31,784 bases of DNA from DATHXC01 sp041662005 (GCA_041662005.1 JBAZTJ010000015.1:1-31784), one strand, 5' to 3'; positions 1 to 8,938 are shown, counted from the stretch's first letter. Translations and numbers: made by a program. Notes: generated by a model not told the origin, from the sequence alone.

Positions 1-1
1 C

Positions 2-385
2 TCAAATCGCCTAAGAAAAAACCAGCGCGTTTCAGTCAATATTATTGTGTCACTGTTGAACAAGTCGCAGCCTGCAAGCGAAAACTCCAAGACAGCAGGG
101 CGACTGGTGGACCTCAGTCTTGGCGGCTCACTGATTGAAGCGTACAAAACGGGAGGGTACGCCGGAGATTTAGTGGAGTGTACATTCAAGATCAATATGG
201 ACGGTGGTGAGGCACTTTTTGTGATTCCAGGCGTCTTACGCGCCGTAACCAATACTGTACAAGCAGACGGACGCAAACTGTTCCGCCATGGTGTGCAGTT
301 TAATGAAATTGCCTTCCAGGACAAAATCATCCTGCAAAGCTACATTTTCCAGGCACTTACTGGCGAAAAGCTGGATGACCTATAA
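2..385 (+). CDS. PilZ-domain protein, 5' end outside the window
   Basis: The reading frame is open from the first bases of the window, so the gene starts upstream. An apparent GTG start at 47 is not real: the codons before it encode RLRKNQR, which contains the RxxxR motif that binds c-di-GMP in PilZ domains. The second PilZ motif follows as DLSLGG (D/NxSxxG), and the helix near the C-terminus (HGVQFNEIAFQDKIILQSYI) is also typical. The visible part is 127 residues and is almost only the PilZ domain. Known role of the family: c-di-GMP receptor acting on motility, exopolysaccharide or other outputs; the output here cannot be read. It ends 18 bases before hemH and may be cotranscribed with it. 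Confident about the domain, not about the full protein. Confidence 0.82.
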   Translation, partial: SNRLRKNQRVSVNIIVSLLNKSQPASENSKTAGRLVDLSLGGSLIEAYKTGGYAGDLVECTFKINMDGGEALFVIPGVLRAVTNTVQADGRKLFRHGVQFNEIAFQDKIILQSYIFQALTGEKLDDL

Positions 386-403
386 TAATTACAGAAGATT
401 TGA

Positions 404-1465
404 ATGAAAAAAACTGCAGTATTCAACCATCANNNNNNNNNNCCTGACGCTCCCGAAGCCCCGGCATTAAGGCGCTACCTCGAACAGTTCCTGAGTGATC
501 GTCGTGTGGTTGAAATTCCGCGCGCGATCTGGTGGCTGATCCTGAATGGCGTAATTTTGAATATTCGCCCTAAAAAGTCGGCCGAGAAATATGCCCAGGT
601 GTGGACCAAAGAAGGTTCGCCTCTGCTGGCACACGCCAGAAAACAAGCCCAACTGCTGCAAGGCTTTCTGAGCCAGCGCATTGCATCCCCTTTTGCTGTC
701 GAGCTAGGAATGAGCTACGGCAACCCTTCCATGGCATCGGCCATCGAAAAGCTGGTAGCACAACAATGTGATCGCATCTTGGTGTTCCCGCTATATCCCC
801 AATATGCGGCCAGCAGCACGGCCTCAGCCCTGGATGCAGTGTGGCGAGTGCTGCTAAATACCCGTAACGTACCTGCCATCCGTACCATCCGCCACTATCA
901 CGACCACCCAGCGTATATTGAAGCACTGGCGAATAGCGTACGCGAACACTGGATGATCAATGGCCGGCCCGAAAAACTGGTCATGAGCTTTCATGGTGTA
1001 CCGCGCTACACGTTGGATAAAGGTGATCCCTACCATTGCGAGTGCCATAAAACCGGCCGCCTGCTGGCAGAGACACTGGAGCTGTCCAAGGAGCAGTACC
1101 TGGTGTGTTTCCAGTCGCGCTTCGGCAAGGCTGAATGGCTCAAGCCTTACCTTGCCACCACACTTGAGGACCTCGGTAAGCAAAGAATCAAGCGTATTGA
1201 TGTCATTTGCCCGGGCTTCTCCAGCGATTGCCTGGAAACCCTAGAGGAAATTGCCATGGAAGGCAAAGAAATCTTCAAGCAGAGTGGTGGCGGTGAGTTT
1301 TATTACATACCGGCTTTGAATGAGCGTGAGCCATGGATACACGCCATGTGTGACATCGCCCTGGAAAACCTGTCAGGGTGGGTAAGCACTGAATGGGATA
1401 ACGCTGCCGCCAGAAAAGAAACCGAACTCACGGCGTTACGCGCGGTTGCAATGCAAGCGCAATGA
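404..1465 (+). CDS. hemH: Ferrochelatase
   Basis: Inserts ferrous iron into protoporphyrin IX, the last step of protoheme synthesis. The product is about 353 residues, normal for proteobacterial enzymes. Family segments are clear: PDAPEAPALRRYLEQFLSD near the start, WTKEGSPL, the catalytic-histidine segment SFHGVPRYT, HCECHKTGRLLAETL, FQSRFGKAEWLKPYL, and the C-terminal CPGFSSDCLETLEEI with its conserved glutamates. The N-terminus is damaged by ten N at 433-442, where the conserved NLGT just before PDAP should be. With ten N the frame stays open, but the three residues before the gap (FNH) do not match the usual LLV, so the real gap may be longer. The ATG at 404 is the only obvious start. It follows the PilZ gene closely and precedes a separate promoter for hldD. 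Confidence 0.95.
   Translation: MKKTAVFNHXXXXPDAPEAPALRRYLEQFLSDRRVVEIPRAIWWLILNGVILNIRPKKSAEKYAQVWTKEGSPLLAHARKQAQLLQGFLSQRIASPFAVELGMSYGNPSMASAIEKLVAQQCDRILVFPLYPQYAASSTASALDAVWRVLLNTRNVPAIRTIRHYHDHPAYIEALANSVREHWMINGRPEKLVMSFHGVPRYTLDKGDPYHCECHKTGRLLAETLELSKEQYLVCFQSRFGKAEWLKPYLATTLEDLGKQRIKRIDVICPGFSSDCLETLEEIAMEGKEIFKQSGGGEFYYIPALNEREPWIHAMCDIALENLSGWVSTEWDNAAARKETELTALRAVAMQAQ
433..442. other. Assembly gap (10 N) in hemH
   Basis: Ten undetermined bases near the start of hemH. They hide the conserved NLGT motif before PDAP. The true length is unknown, although ten bases keep the frame. Confidence 0.97.
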
Positions 1466-1518
1466 CAATATCAAGCTAGGCTCAGTTATCCAAGCCGCGT
1501 CAGAAACTGCATAAGCTT

Positions 1519-1527
1519 TGTTATAAT
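1519..1527 (+). promoter_or_regulatory. Extended -10 promoter for the hldD-hldE-waaF run
   Basis: TGTTATAAT gives a perfect TATAAT (1522-1527) preceded by TG one base upstream, the extended -10 pattern. The hexamer 17 bases further up (GTCAGA, 1499-1504) is a poor -35, as expected for extended -10 promoters. It lies 47 bases before the hldD ATG in the only gap between hemH and hldD. Inferred from sequence only. Confidence 0.6.
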
Positions 1528-1573
1528 CTGCCATGCATTACATTTACCAATCCCACTTTTTGGAAACGCAGAC

Positions 1574-2557
1574 ATGATAGTCATCACTGGCGGTGCTGGC
1601 ATGATAGGCAGCATGATCGCCTGGCACCTGAACACTGTGCTGGGTCGTGACGATATTGTCATCGTCGATCACGTCCACCATCAGGACCAATGGCAGAATC
1701 TGGTCAAGCGTCGTTATGCCAACTACCTGGACAAAGACGAGCTCATGGCATGGCTGGAAACCAGTAGTGCCAAGATAGATGCGGTCATCCACATGGGGGC
1801 GATCAGCGCTACCACCGAGCGCGATTTCAATAAACTGGTGCAGGACAATATCCGCTACAGCCAGAAACTATGGGCCTGGTGTGCCATACATGAAGTACCA
1901 TTTTTATATGCCAGCTCTGCAGCCACCTATGGTGCAGGTGAACATGGCTACACTGATAATGAGGCGATGGTCGACACCCTGCGGCCGCTCAATGGCTATG
2001 GTTACTCCAAGCAGTTCTTTGATCAATGGGCATTGCGCCAGGCAAAAGAAAAGCTAGCTGCACCGCCTCAGTGGTGCAGCTTCAAGTTTTTCAACGTCTA
2101 CGGCCCTAACGAATACCATAAAGAGCGCATGGCCAGCGTTGCCTTGCATAGCTTTAACCAATATCGAGAGCTAGGCACCGTCAAGTTATTCAAAAGCCAT
2201 AAAGAAGGCTATGAGGATGGCATGCAATTGAGGGACTTTGTATATGTGAAAGATGCTGCAGCTGTGGTTGCGCATTTCCTGACACATCCCGAGCACTCGG
2301 GTATCTATAACGTTGGTACAGGTAAAGCACGCGCCTTCAAGGACCTAGCCACGGCGGTAATGACCAGCCAGGAAAAGAAGGCCTCCATCACCTTCATTGA
2401 TATGCCGCAAGACTTGCATGGCAAGTATCAGTACTTTACCGAAGCCAATATGGCCAAGGTACACGCTGCAGGCTACAACCAGCCGTTTTATACACTGGAA
2501 GAAGGTGTACGCGACTATGTACAGAACTATCTCAGTCAGCCAGATCCGTATTGCTAA
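1574..2557 (+). CDS. hldD: ADP-L-glycero-D-manno-heptose 6-epimerase
   Basis: Epimerises ADP-D,D-heptose to ADP-L,D-heptose, the sugar donor for the LPS inner core. It is a short-chain dehydrogenase-type epimerase of 327 residues. The N-terminus ITGGAGMIGSMIAWHLN is the GxxGxxG NADP-binding fold. HMGAISATTERDF, YASSAATYG and YGYSKQFFDQW (the catalytic YxxxK) follow, then FFNVYGPNEYHK and RDFVYVKD. These are specific to HldD rather than to UDP-sugar epimerases. A GGAAAC stretch about ten bases before the ATG is an acceptable ribosome site. It is first in a + strand run with hldE and waaF, which use its product. Confidence 0.96.
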   Translation: MIVITGGAGMIGSMIAWHLNTVLGRDDIVIVDHVHHQDQWQNLVKRRYANYLDKDELMAWLETSSAKIDAVIHMGAISATTERDFNKLVQDNIRYSQKLWAWCAIHEVPFLYASSAATYGAGEHGYTDNEAMVDTLRPLNGYGYSKQFFDQWALRQAKEKLAAPPQWCSFKFFNVYGPNEYHKERMASVALHSFNQYRELGTVKLFKSHKEGYEDGMQLRDFVYVKDAAAVVAHFLTHPEHSGIYNVGTGKARAFKDLATAVMTSQEKKASITFIDMPQDLHGKYQYFTEANMAKVHAAGYNQPFYTLEEGVRDYVQNYLSQPDPYC

Positions 2558-2681
2558 GGTCTGCCTTGAATAGCGCCACACTTGCACCTATAAACCTCGG
2601 CTACGCCGCCGATAATGGCCTGGGGCCAGCACACATGCATGTCTCCTGTAGCAGCGAGCATGCAATGAGGGTGAATTAGAA

Positions 2682-4148
2682 ATGAAACCGCAATTACTTG
2701 ACGTGGTTCGCAATCAATTCGGGATGACCGATGCCTGGGCGCTGGTCATTGGCGATTTAATGCTTGATCGCTACCTGATAGGCGATGTGCAGCGCATCTC
2801 ACCCGAAGCCCCAGTTCCCATTGTGCTGCTGAAACAACAGCACGAACGCGCTGGAGGTGCCGCCAACGTTGCGGTTAACCTGGCACTGCTTGGATTAAAA
2901 ACCAGGATAGCCGGTTGTGTCGGCAAGGACTCCGATGCAGGCGCGCTGCTCAAGATGATCAATGAGGCAGGCATTGATACCAGCGGCGTGCTGGAGTCTG
3001 CTGAGCGCCCCACTATCACCAAAACCAGAATCCTTGGCGGTCATCAGCAAATGATGCGGCTGGATCAGGAAAGCCAGCAAACCTTCAGTGCCGAGGAGAA
3101 CGCACAGCTACAGGCACTGGTCGCTACACAGCTGGCCGACAACCCGTCTATCGTCATTCTCTCGGATTATGCCAAAGGCGTATTGAGCTCAGAGTTGTGC
3201 GCCGAGGTCATCCGGCAAGCGCAGCAATTGAATATTTCAGTACTCGTTGACCCTAAAGGCCGCGACTACAGTAAATACAAAGGTGCCACAGCGCTCACCC
3301 CTAACAAGCGCGAAGCTGCTGAAGCTTGCAGCGTGAGCGTCAGCAACAATGCCGCTCTGCTGAGTGCAGCCAGCATATTAAGAAAGTCCCTCGGGCTGCA
3401 GTTCCTGGCAGTTACGCGCGGAGAAGAAGGCATTACCGTCACCGACGAAAATGCAACCCTGCATATCCCCGCCACCGCCAAGCAGGTGTTTGACGTATCA
3501 GGCGCCGGTGATACCGTCATTGCAACGCTGGCAGCTGGTATGGTACATGGGCTGGGCCATCAGGAATCATTGCAGCTAGCTAACATTGCTGCCGGCATCG
3601 TCGTTGGTAAGGTAGGGACGGTTCCAATTACCAAACAAGAGCTCATCAATGAACTGGTGTCCCAGAACTCTGCCTTGCAGGCCGACAAGGTCTGCTCGAT
3701 TGCTGACCTGGTCGATCGCGTTGCCAATTGGCGCAGTAGCGATCAAAAAATTGTATTTACCAATGGCTGCTTTGACCTGTTACATGCAGGCCATGTTACC
3801 TATCTGGAGGCTGCCCGTAAAAAAGGTGATCGGCTGGTACTCGGCCTGAATACCGATCGTTCGGTCAGCGCACTCAAAGGGCCGTCTCGCCCTGTTATTC
3901 ATGAGCAGGATAGGGCGCGCGTACTCGCTGCCCTTGAAGCTGTGGATGCGGTCATCCTGTTCGACGAAGATACACCGCTGAACCTGATTGCCGCCATAAA
4001 GCCGGACGTGATTGTGAAAGGCAGTGACTACACCGAGGATCAAGTAGTTGGCGGCGCTGAAGTGAAGTCATGGGGAGGCCAAGTAGCGTTGATTGATATT
4101 GTTCCAGGCCGCAGCACCAGTAAGATCATTGAAAAACTTGCGTCCTAG
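2682..4148 (+). CDS. hldE: Bifunctional heptose-7-phosphate kinase / heptose-1-phosphate adenylyltransferase
   Basis: Makes ADP-D,D-heptose from heptose 7-phosphate together with a GmhB phosphatase, which is not in this window. The N-terminal ~320 residues form a PfkB/ribokinase-type kinase, with DLMLDRYLIGDV, GGAANVAVNLALLG and the catalytic DVSGAGDTV near residue 275. The C-terminal ~135 residues form a nucleotidyltransferase, with FTNGCFDLLHAGHVTYL (HAGH at residues 368-371), LNTDRSV and the late VPGRSTSKII. At 488 residues it is full-length and fused, whereas some betaproteobacteria carry separate hldA and hldC. GAGGGTGAATTAGAA before the ATG gives a ribosome site. waaF starts 15 bases downstream. 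Confidence 0.96.
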   Translation: MKPQLLDVVRNQFGMTDAWALVIGDLMLDRYLIGDVQRISPEAPVPIVLLKQQHERAGGAANVAVNLALLGLKTRIAGCVGKDSDAGALLKMINEAGIDTSGVLESAERPTITKTRILGGHQQMMRLDQESQQTFSAEENAQLQALVATQLADNPSIVILSDYAKGVLSSELCAEVIRQAQQLNISVLVDPKGRDYSKYKGATALTPNKREAAEACSVSVSNNAALLSAASILRKSLGLQFLAVTRGEEGITVTDENATLHIPATAKQVFDVSGAGDTVIATLAAGMVHGLGHQESLQLANIAAGIVVGKVGTVPITKQELINELVSQNSALQADKVCSIADLVDRVANWRSSDQKIVFTNGCFDLLHAGHVTYLEAARKKGDRLVLGLNTDRSVSALKGPSRPVIHEQDRARVLAALEAVDAVILFDEDTPLNLIAAIKPDVIVKGSDYTEDQVVGGAEVKSWGGQVALIDIVPGRSTSKIIEKLAS

Positions 4149-4163
4149 GCTGAAGCTCATCGT

Positions 4164-5198
4164 ATGACGTTAGCTCCAAAAATCCTGGTGATGGGCCCAG
4201 CCTGGGTGGGTGACATGGTGCTGGCACAAAGCCTGTTCAAAATCCTCAAACTCCATTATCCAGGCTGCGTGATTGATGTAGCAGCCCCAGCCTGGACCTT
4301 ACCCTTGCTTGAGCGTATGCCTGAGGTTAACCAGGCAATCGCCCTGCCCTTCAAGCATGGGCAGCTTGCCCTGCGTGAACGCTTCCAGTTTGGCAGAGGC
4401 CTGAGGGGCAAAGGTTACGCTCAAACAATCACCCTCACGAACTCCCTAAAGTCAGCCATCTTACCCTTTGCTGCAGGCATACCCCGCCGCACTGGCTTCC
4501 TGGGGGAGTTTCGTTATGGCCTGCTTAATGACATTCGCCCACTGGATAAAAATAAACTGCCGCGCACTGTGGACAGATTTGTAGCCTTAGGCTTGCCAGC
4601 TGATGCGCCATTACCGCAAGCCATCCCTGAGCCCCAACTCATCGCTAATGCCGAAAATGCATTGCAAACGCTGCATAGACTTGAGCTAGAGCGCCCAATC
4701 AACAAGGTTCTGGGGTTATGCCCAGGAGCGGAGTACGGTGAAGCCAAACGCTGGCCTGCAGAATATTATGCCGAGGTAGCCAAGAATGCTTTAGAGCAAG
4801 GCTGGCAAGTCTGGCTGTTCGGCTCGGACAAAGACATTCCCGTCACCAGCCAGATTAACCAGCTTGCACAAAACCGTTGCCTGGATTTAGGCGGAAAAAC
4901 AAAACTGGGCGAAGCCATAGACCTGATGTCGCTATGCGATACCGTCATTAGCAATGACTCTGGCCTGATGCATGTGGCGGCAGCACTGGGGAAAAGGCTG
5001 ATTGCCATTTTTGGTTCATCAGATCCTTACCACACCCCGCCTATGAGTCCGCGTGCCGTGATTCAATATCTGGGATTAGAATGCAGCCCGTGTTTTGAAA
5101 GGGTATGCCCTCTTCAGGATCCTGAAAAGCATCTAAACTGCCTCAAAAACATCACCCCCGAGTCGGTTATTCAATTGAGGCTGTTGAATGAGCAATGA
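4164..5198 (+). CDS. waaF: ADP-heptose:LPS heptosyltransferase II
   Basis: Adds the second L,D-heptose to heptose I of the LPS inner core on the cytoplasmic face of the inner membrane. It is a GT9 enzyme of 344 residues. Diagnostic segments are KILVMGPAWVGDMVLAQSLF at the N-terminus (the WVGDM signature separates WaaF from the SMGD signature of WaaC), CPGAEYGEAKRWPAEYYA in the middle, and SNDSGLMHVAAALGKRLIAIFGSSDP in the donor-binding part. The cysteines near the C-terminus (CSPCFERVCPL) are common in WaaF. Its partner waaC is about 17.7 kb away at 22885, so the heptosyltransferases are split by the long minus-strand block. Confidence 0.96.
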   Translation: MTLAPKILVMGPAWVGDMVLAQSLFKILKLHYPGCVIDVAAPAWTLPLLERMPEVNQAIALPFKHGQLALRERFQFGRGLRGKGYAQTITLTNSLKSAILPFAAGIPRRTGFLGEFRYGLLNDIRPLDKNKLPRTVDRFVALGLPADAPLPQAIPEPQLIANAENALQTLHRLELERPINKVLGLCPGAEYGEAKRWPAEYYAEVAKNALEQGWQVWLFGSDKDIPVTSQINQLAQNRCLDLGGKTKLGEAIDLMSLCDTVISNDSGLMHVAAALGKRLIAIFGSSDPYHTPPMSPRAVIQYLGLECSPCFERVCPLQDPEKHLNCLKNITPESVIQLRLLNEQ

Positions 5199-5231
5199 CT
5201 TACTTCCCAAGTTTAATGTGTATTTCTGACT

Positions 5232-6137
5232 ATGGCCTCACAAAAACTTGAGTCTCACGACATCTGTGCCGTCATTGTTACCTACCATCCGGACACACAG
5301 TTTCAGCAGCGGCTGGCAGCGATAACAAGGCAAGTTGGCAAAGTCATTATTGTTGATAATGGATCAAGCCAGCGTGCAATAACCATGCTACAAGAGATTT
5401 GCCAGAATTCCGCAGTCGAACTTATTTTAAATGAAGCAAATTTTGGTATAGCTAAGGCTTTAAATATTGGCATTTCCCATGCAAAGCAGCAGGGCTACCT
5501 ATGGGCGATTTTATTTGATCAAGACAGTACAGCCCATAATGATCTGGCTATTAGCTTGTGCCATATCTATTCAGTCCATCCAAGCCCAGATCAGATTGCC
5601 TTAATCGGAGCAAATTACAAAAATATTCTGAAAAATATGCAGAATAAGTCTACCTGCCAGTCTGAATCAGCTGACGAATGGAGTGAAGTAAAACGTGTAA
5701 TTACCTCGGGGTCCCTACTTTCATTGCCCATATACGACAAAATAGGTCGTTTTAGAGATGACTTTTTTATTGACTTGGTAGATATAGAATATTGTATGCG
5801 GGCAAGACGAATGGGCTATCAAGTGATTAAAAGCTCAAAATTCCTGATGAGTCATTCCATAGGGTTTCCCAGTCAACATCGACTCTTGGGCAGGATCATT
5901 TGGACGACGAATCATGCTCCTATTCGGCGCTACTATTACGCTAGAAACTATGTTGCCATACAGCGGGAATACGGCAATTACATCTTCGCTTGGTGGGCAA
6001 TAAAATCTCTAAAGAAATCTATCCGGCTTTCCACCATCATTCTACTGTTCGAACAGAACAAACTAGCCAAGATATCTGCCATTGCAAAAGGCTGGTGGCA
6101 TGGCATGAGTAATCAAATGGGAAAGTACGAGCTTTAA
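5232..6137 (+). CDS. GT2 glycosyltransferase, rhamnosyltransferase-like
   Basis: A cytoplasmic family 2 glycosyltransferase of 301 residues. AVIVTYHPD and VIIVDNGS form the nucleotide-sugar binding start, NFGIAKALNIGI follows, and LFDQDSTA carries the metal-binding DxD-like motif. The FDQDS form and the overall layout are typical of rhamnosyltransferases that build O-antigen or outer core. DLVDIEYCMRARRMGY is the usual acceptor-side motif. It begins 33 bases after waaF with no strong ribosome site. Base composition becomes more AT-rich from here, unlike waaF. Its stop codon abuts the stop of the opposite-strand methyltransferase with no spacer. The sugar specificity is a guess. Confidence 0.82.
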   Translation: MASQKLESHDICAVIVTYHPDTQFQQRLAAITRQVGKVIIVDNGSSQRAITMLQEICQNSAVELILNEANFGIAKALNIGISHAKQQGYLWAILFDQDSTAHNDLAISLCHIYSVHPSPDQIALIGANYKNILKNMQNKSTCQSESADEWSEVKRVITSGSLLSLPIYDKIGRFRDDFFIDLVDIEYCMRARRMGYQVIKSSKFLMSHSIGFPSQHRLLGRIIWTTNHAPIRRYYYARNYVAIQREYGNYIFAWWAIKSLKKSIRLSTIILLFEQNKLAKISAIAKGWWHGMSNQMGKYEL

Positions 6138-6716
6138 CTACTTAATTGCCTTTAGCTCCCAGATAAGATGTGAGTTCTTCCGTTGTTTAAAGTGCTTTCG
6201 GTACCACCTTCTGAAACTTTCAATCCAGTTCACTTCCCTGAAAGCTTCGTCACCCCGAACCCACTCAACCCTGATGGCCTTGAAGTTTCCTTTAAAGCCA
6301 TAATCAGCGGCATATGCTTCCAAGCCACAGAAATACTTATGCGTGCGATCTGTAATGANNNNNNNNNNTGCAGCTCCATTCGGGAATGCCGGCGTAAGCG
6401 CATAGAACATACCGTTGGGCTTGAGTACACGCCATATTTCACTCATTAGGTCGACAAATGGAAGTTTCGTTGAGTCTTGATTGATCGCCAATATACGTGG
6501 TATGTGTTCTATAAAATCAAATGCTGATATCGAGTCAAAAGTGTTGTCTGGGTATGGTATCGGCTGTAATGATAAGTTTGCTTTTGCAAAAGTAATATGA
6601 CTTGCCAAATCCGCAGGCTCATAAATATCCACTGCGTGCAGACTCTTACACTGATAAGGATTACGCGGTATTTTACCCGCCCCTAAATCAAGATGTACCC
6701 CATCCTTTTCCTTCAT
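6138..6716 (-). CDS. SAM-dependent methyltransferase (class I), with assembly gap
   Basis: Starts MKEKDGVHLDLGAGKIPRNP, where HLDLGAGKIP is the SAM-binding motif I of class I methyltransferases found in surface polysaccharide clusters. YPDNTFDSISAFDFIEHIPR and IWRVLKPNGMFYALTPAFP are the following core motifs. Ten N at 6359-6368 interrupt it just after FPNGAA. Relatives usually carry a DPTHVN-type stretch here before ITDRTHKYFCG, so the real missing piece is probably longer than ten bases. An AGGAT ribosome site precedes the ATG. It is last in the minus-strand polysaccharide run and probably methylates a sugar; the acceptor is unknown. Confidence 0.8.
   Translation of the reverse strand: MKEKDGVHLDLGAGKIPRNPYQCKSLHAVDIYEPADLASHITFAKANLSLQPIPYPDNTFDSISAFDFIEHIPRILAINQDSTKLPFVDLMSEIWRVLKPNGMFYALTPAFPNGAAXXXXITDRTHKYFCGLEAYAADYGFKGNFKAIRVEWVRGDEAFREVNWIESFRRWYRKHFKQRKNSHLIWELKAIK
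6359..6368. other. Assembly gap (10 N) in the methyltransferase gene
   Basis: Ten undetermined bases. The family's DPTHVN-type motif is missing at this place, which suggests a placeholder rather than a measured gap. Confidence 0.97.
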
Positions 6717-6756
6717 TTTCTATCCTAGTGATATCGATATGGTTGCAAAAAAAGTA

Positions 6757-7707
6757 TTACTTAATTTGATCTAACACATTGCTTAATGAAAGTTTCTGGC
6801 TAAGCCGCAACTCATTACGGGCCTGCATCACTTCTGGTATTTTCAATACCGCTAAACCAAAACCTTTTAAATTAACAATATCGAAAAGCAGCAACTCACC
6901 CAGTAACTGCAATATTGACCAGGGAATCGCACTAAAAAATATCTGGGCAGAAGAAAGGTGTATCCACTCCAGCAAATATCGATTTCTACGGCGAATGCAC
7001 TTGATGTATTTGAACTTCACATTGGAGCGAATGGACCCTACGCTTTGATGGACAATGTGCACCTTGGGCTCGAAGTAGCTTCCCCACCCCCTGCGCCATG
7101 CCCTCAACCCTAAATCATAATCTTCGCTATAAAAGGGCTTGTAGATTGGGTGAAATCCGTTAAGTGCTAAAAACATGGATTTTCTGACCATGAAAGAGCC
7201 ACCGTGCGCATATGCCTGAGGGAGCTTATCTCCTTTATTGCGTCGACTTATAGCATCTGCCAAGTCCCATTCTAGAAGTTTTAACCGACCGCTTTCAAAC
7301 TGCCGTAAATTCCATGAGTGCCTTTTAACTTTGCCCTGCTCATCGTAAATAAGAGGATTCACCGAAAAAGTATTGGCATCATCAAAGTATTCAACTAAAG
7401 GAGAAAAAATATTTTCTTGCACTTCTACGTCAGAGTTCAGTAAAAAAAGTAACTCAGTTTTGGCGGCATCGACTCCGGAATGAATGGCCTCGGCAAATCC
7501 TTTGTTTTTTTCATGTATTACAATTTCAACGTCAGGAAACTCTTGTTTCAGGATAGCTAAGCTATTATCGACGGAGCCATCATCAACTACGATGATGGCT
7601 CCTGAGCCGCCATAAGCTTGCACAGCCGCCATCACTGAGGGGATATTCTTACGTAACAAATGCGCCCCGTTATAATTGGGGATCACGACAGTAATAGGTT
7701 TTTTCAT
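6757..7707 (-). CDS. GT2 glycosyltransferase, O-antigen or outer core type
   Basis: Family 2 glycosyltransferase of 316 residues. PITVVIPNYNG, IIVVDDGSVDNS and NKGFAEAIHSGVDAA are at the N-terminus, the LLNSDVEV metal site follows, and YSEDYDLGLRAWRRGW is the acceptor/catalytic segment. A hydrophobic stretch near residues 255-285 suggests membrane association. Its ATG overlaps the stop of the upstream ligase-like gene by four bases (ATGA), so the two are translationally coupled. It is AT-rich like its neighbours. The product is probably a sugar linkage in O-antigen or outer core; the sugar cannot be named. Confidence 0.85.
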   Translation of the reverse strand: MKKPITVVIPNYNGAHLLRKNIPSVMAAVQAYGGSGAIIVVDDGSVDNSLAILKQEFPDVEIVIHEKNKGFAEAIHSGVDAAKTELLFLLNSDVEVQENIFSPLVEYFDDANTFSVNPLIYDEQGKVKRHSWNLRQFESGRLKLLEWDLADAISRRNKGDKLPQAYAHGGSFMVRKSMFLALNGFHPIYKPFYSEDYDLGLRAWRRGWGSYFEPKVHIVHQSVGSIRSNVKFKYIKCIRRRNRYLLEWIHLSSAQIFFSAIPWSILQLLGELLLFDIVNLKGFGLAVLKIPEVMQARNELRLSQKLSLSNVLDQIK

Positions 7708-8915
7708 TGTGTTTGCTTAGCCGACATTTCTTTTAAAAACAGCATAGTACCCGCTACAACTGCTATGACGTTTAAGTTATAGCTCGTGAAGAAAGGCAAT
7801 GTAATGCTAACAAAAATAAAATTAGACGTAATAATAGCCATTAATGTCAGATAGATATTTTTATATTGAATTTGATTGCGCATCCCGCTGCGTAGATTTT
7901 TATAGAGAAGGAATAGCATCCAACCGAATAAACTTATGCCGGCAAGGCCTGATATATAAAGTAACTCTAAAACAAAGTTGTGTGGGCTATTAAAATCCAC
8001 GTTAATCAAATGGTATTGAGAGTAAGGCTTGAAATCCTCTTCAAATGAATCCAGGCCATGACCTGTTATCCATTGGCTCACAGAACTTTCCTTTTGCATC
8101 TTCCACGCATCATGCCAAATGACTACGCGTTCTTCAGTGCTAAGATTAGTCAATAACTCATCAAATCGGTTAGTAAAGTTAGCGACGTTAGTGAAACTAA
8201 GCCCTATCAAAACAATAGCCAATGCAAAAGCTGACAGTATTCTTGTGCGGCGCTTTAAAAATAGTACTGTTAGAAAACTAGCAAAGATAAGTCCTATCCA
8301 TGCTGGTCTTGACGAAGTACAAAGTATAAATGCCCCCAGCAGCAGCATAGAGATGGCAATTAGCAACTTGAGTGCTTGCGATGCCCGAAAAAAATAATAT
8401 ACGGAGACTATAAGTGCTATCGCGCTATATAGCGCTAAGTAGTGTGGGTTCTTAGTTGTCCCGTAAGGCATATCAAACCACCACAAGGCAATTGCCTGGA
8501 TTACAACATAGACTAATATAAGCCCCAGGATGAACCCATATGCGCTCTTTCTAATGACATCGGGGTTTCTTTTTGCCAGCATCCAGACACCTAAAGCTAA
8601 ACAAGTAGCTAAAACGATATGCCGGATTTCTTTGATCAGTACCAAGTTGCCTACCGCAAGGAAATGAAATGCGATAAACCCTAGCGGAATTAGCAGCACA
8701 AAACACTTCACTATGCTGTTAGTTAGTCCATTATTTATGCTTAATTGCCTGAGGCCATAAACTATGACAATGATTAAATTAATATAGGCAAAGATCCGGT
8801 AGGAATGACCCCAATTAAACATTTGCATTAACAAACAACTCAGAATGACAACAAAGTGCAAATGCTCATGCTTAAGTACGTCGGAAATCGTTTTTTTTAT
8901 TTGAATCAAACTCAA
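7704..8915 (-). CDS. O-antigen ligase/polymerase-like membrane protein (Wzy_C/WaaL superfamily)
   Basis: A polytopic inner-membrane protein of 403 residues with roughly ten to twelve hydrophobic helices and a larger periplasmic loop. The loop holds ITGHGLDSFEEDF and HNFVLELLYISGLAG, the GxGxxxF and HNxxLEL-type signatures of the Wzy_C/WaaL superfamily. WaaL joins the undecaprenyl-linked O-chain to lipid A-core in the periplasm; Wzy polymerises repeat units. One gene cannot be assigned between the two from sequence alone. The first codon of the long frame is TTG at 8915 and has no strong ribosome site, so the exact start is uncertain. It overlaps the downstream GT2 by four bases. Confidence 0.8.
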   Translation of the reverse strand: MSLIQIKKTISDVLKHEHLHFVVILSCLLMQMFNWGHSYRIFAYINLIIVIVYGLRQLSINNGLTNSIVKCFVLLIPLGFIAFHFLAVGNLVLIKEIRHIVLATCLALGVWMLAKRNPDVIRKSAYGFILGLILVYVVIQAIALWWFDMPYGTTKNPHYLALYSAIALIVSVYYFFRASQALKLLIAISMLLLGAFILCTSSRPAWIGLIFASFLTVLFLKRRTRILSAFALAIVLIGLSFTNVANFTNRFDELLTNLSTEERVVIWHDAWKMQKESSVSQWITGHGLDSFEEDFKPYSQYHLINVDFNSPHNFVLELLYISGLAGISLFGWMLFLLYKNLRSGMRNQIQYKNIYLTLMAIITSNFIFVSITLPFFTSYNLNVIAVVAGTMLFLKEMSAKQTQ

Positions 8916-8938
8916 CTTAACTCAACCTTATTCAGTGT

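Noticed and set aside
47..49. GTG as the start of the PilZ-domain protein
   Set aside because: The RxxxR motif of the domain is encoded upstream in the same frame (14-28), so the gene begins before the window.
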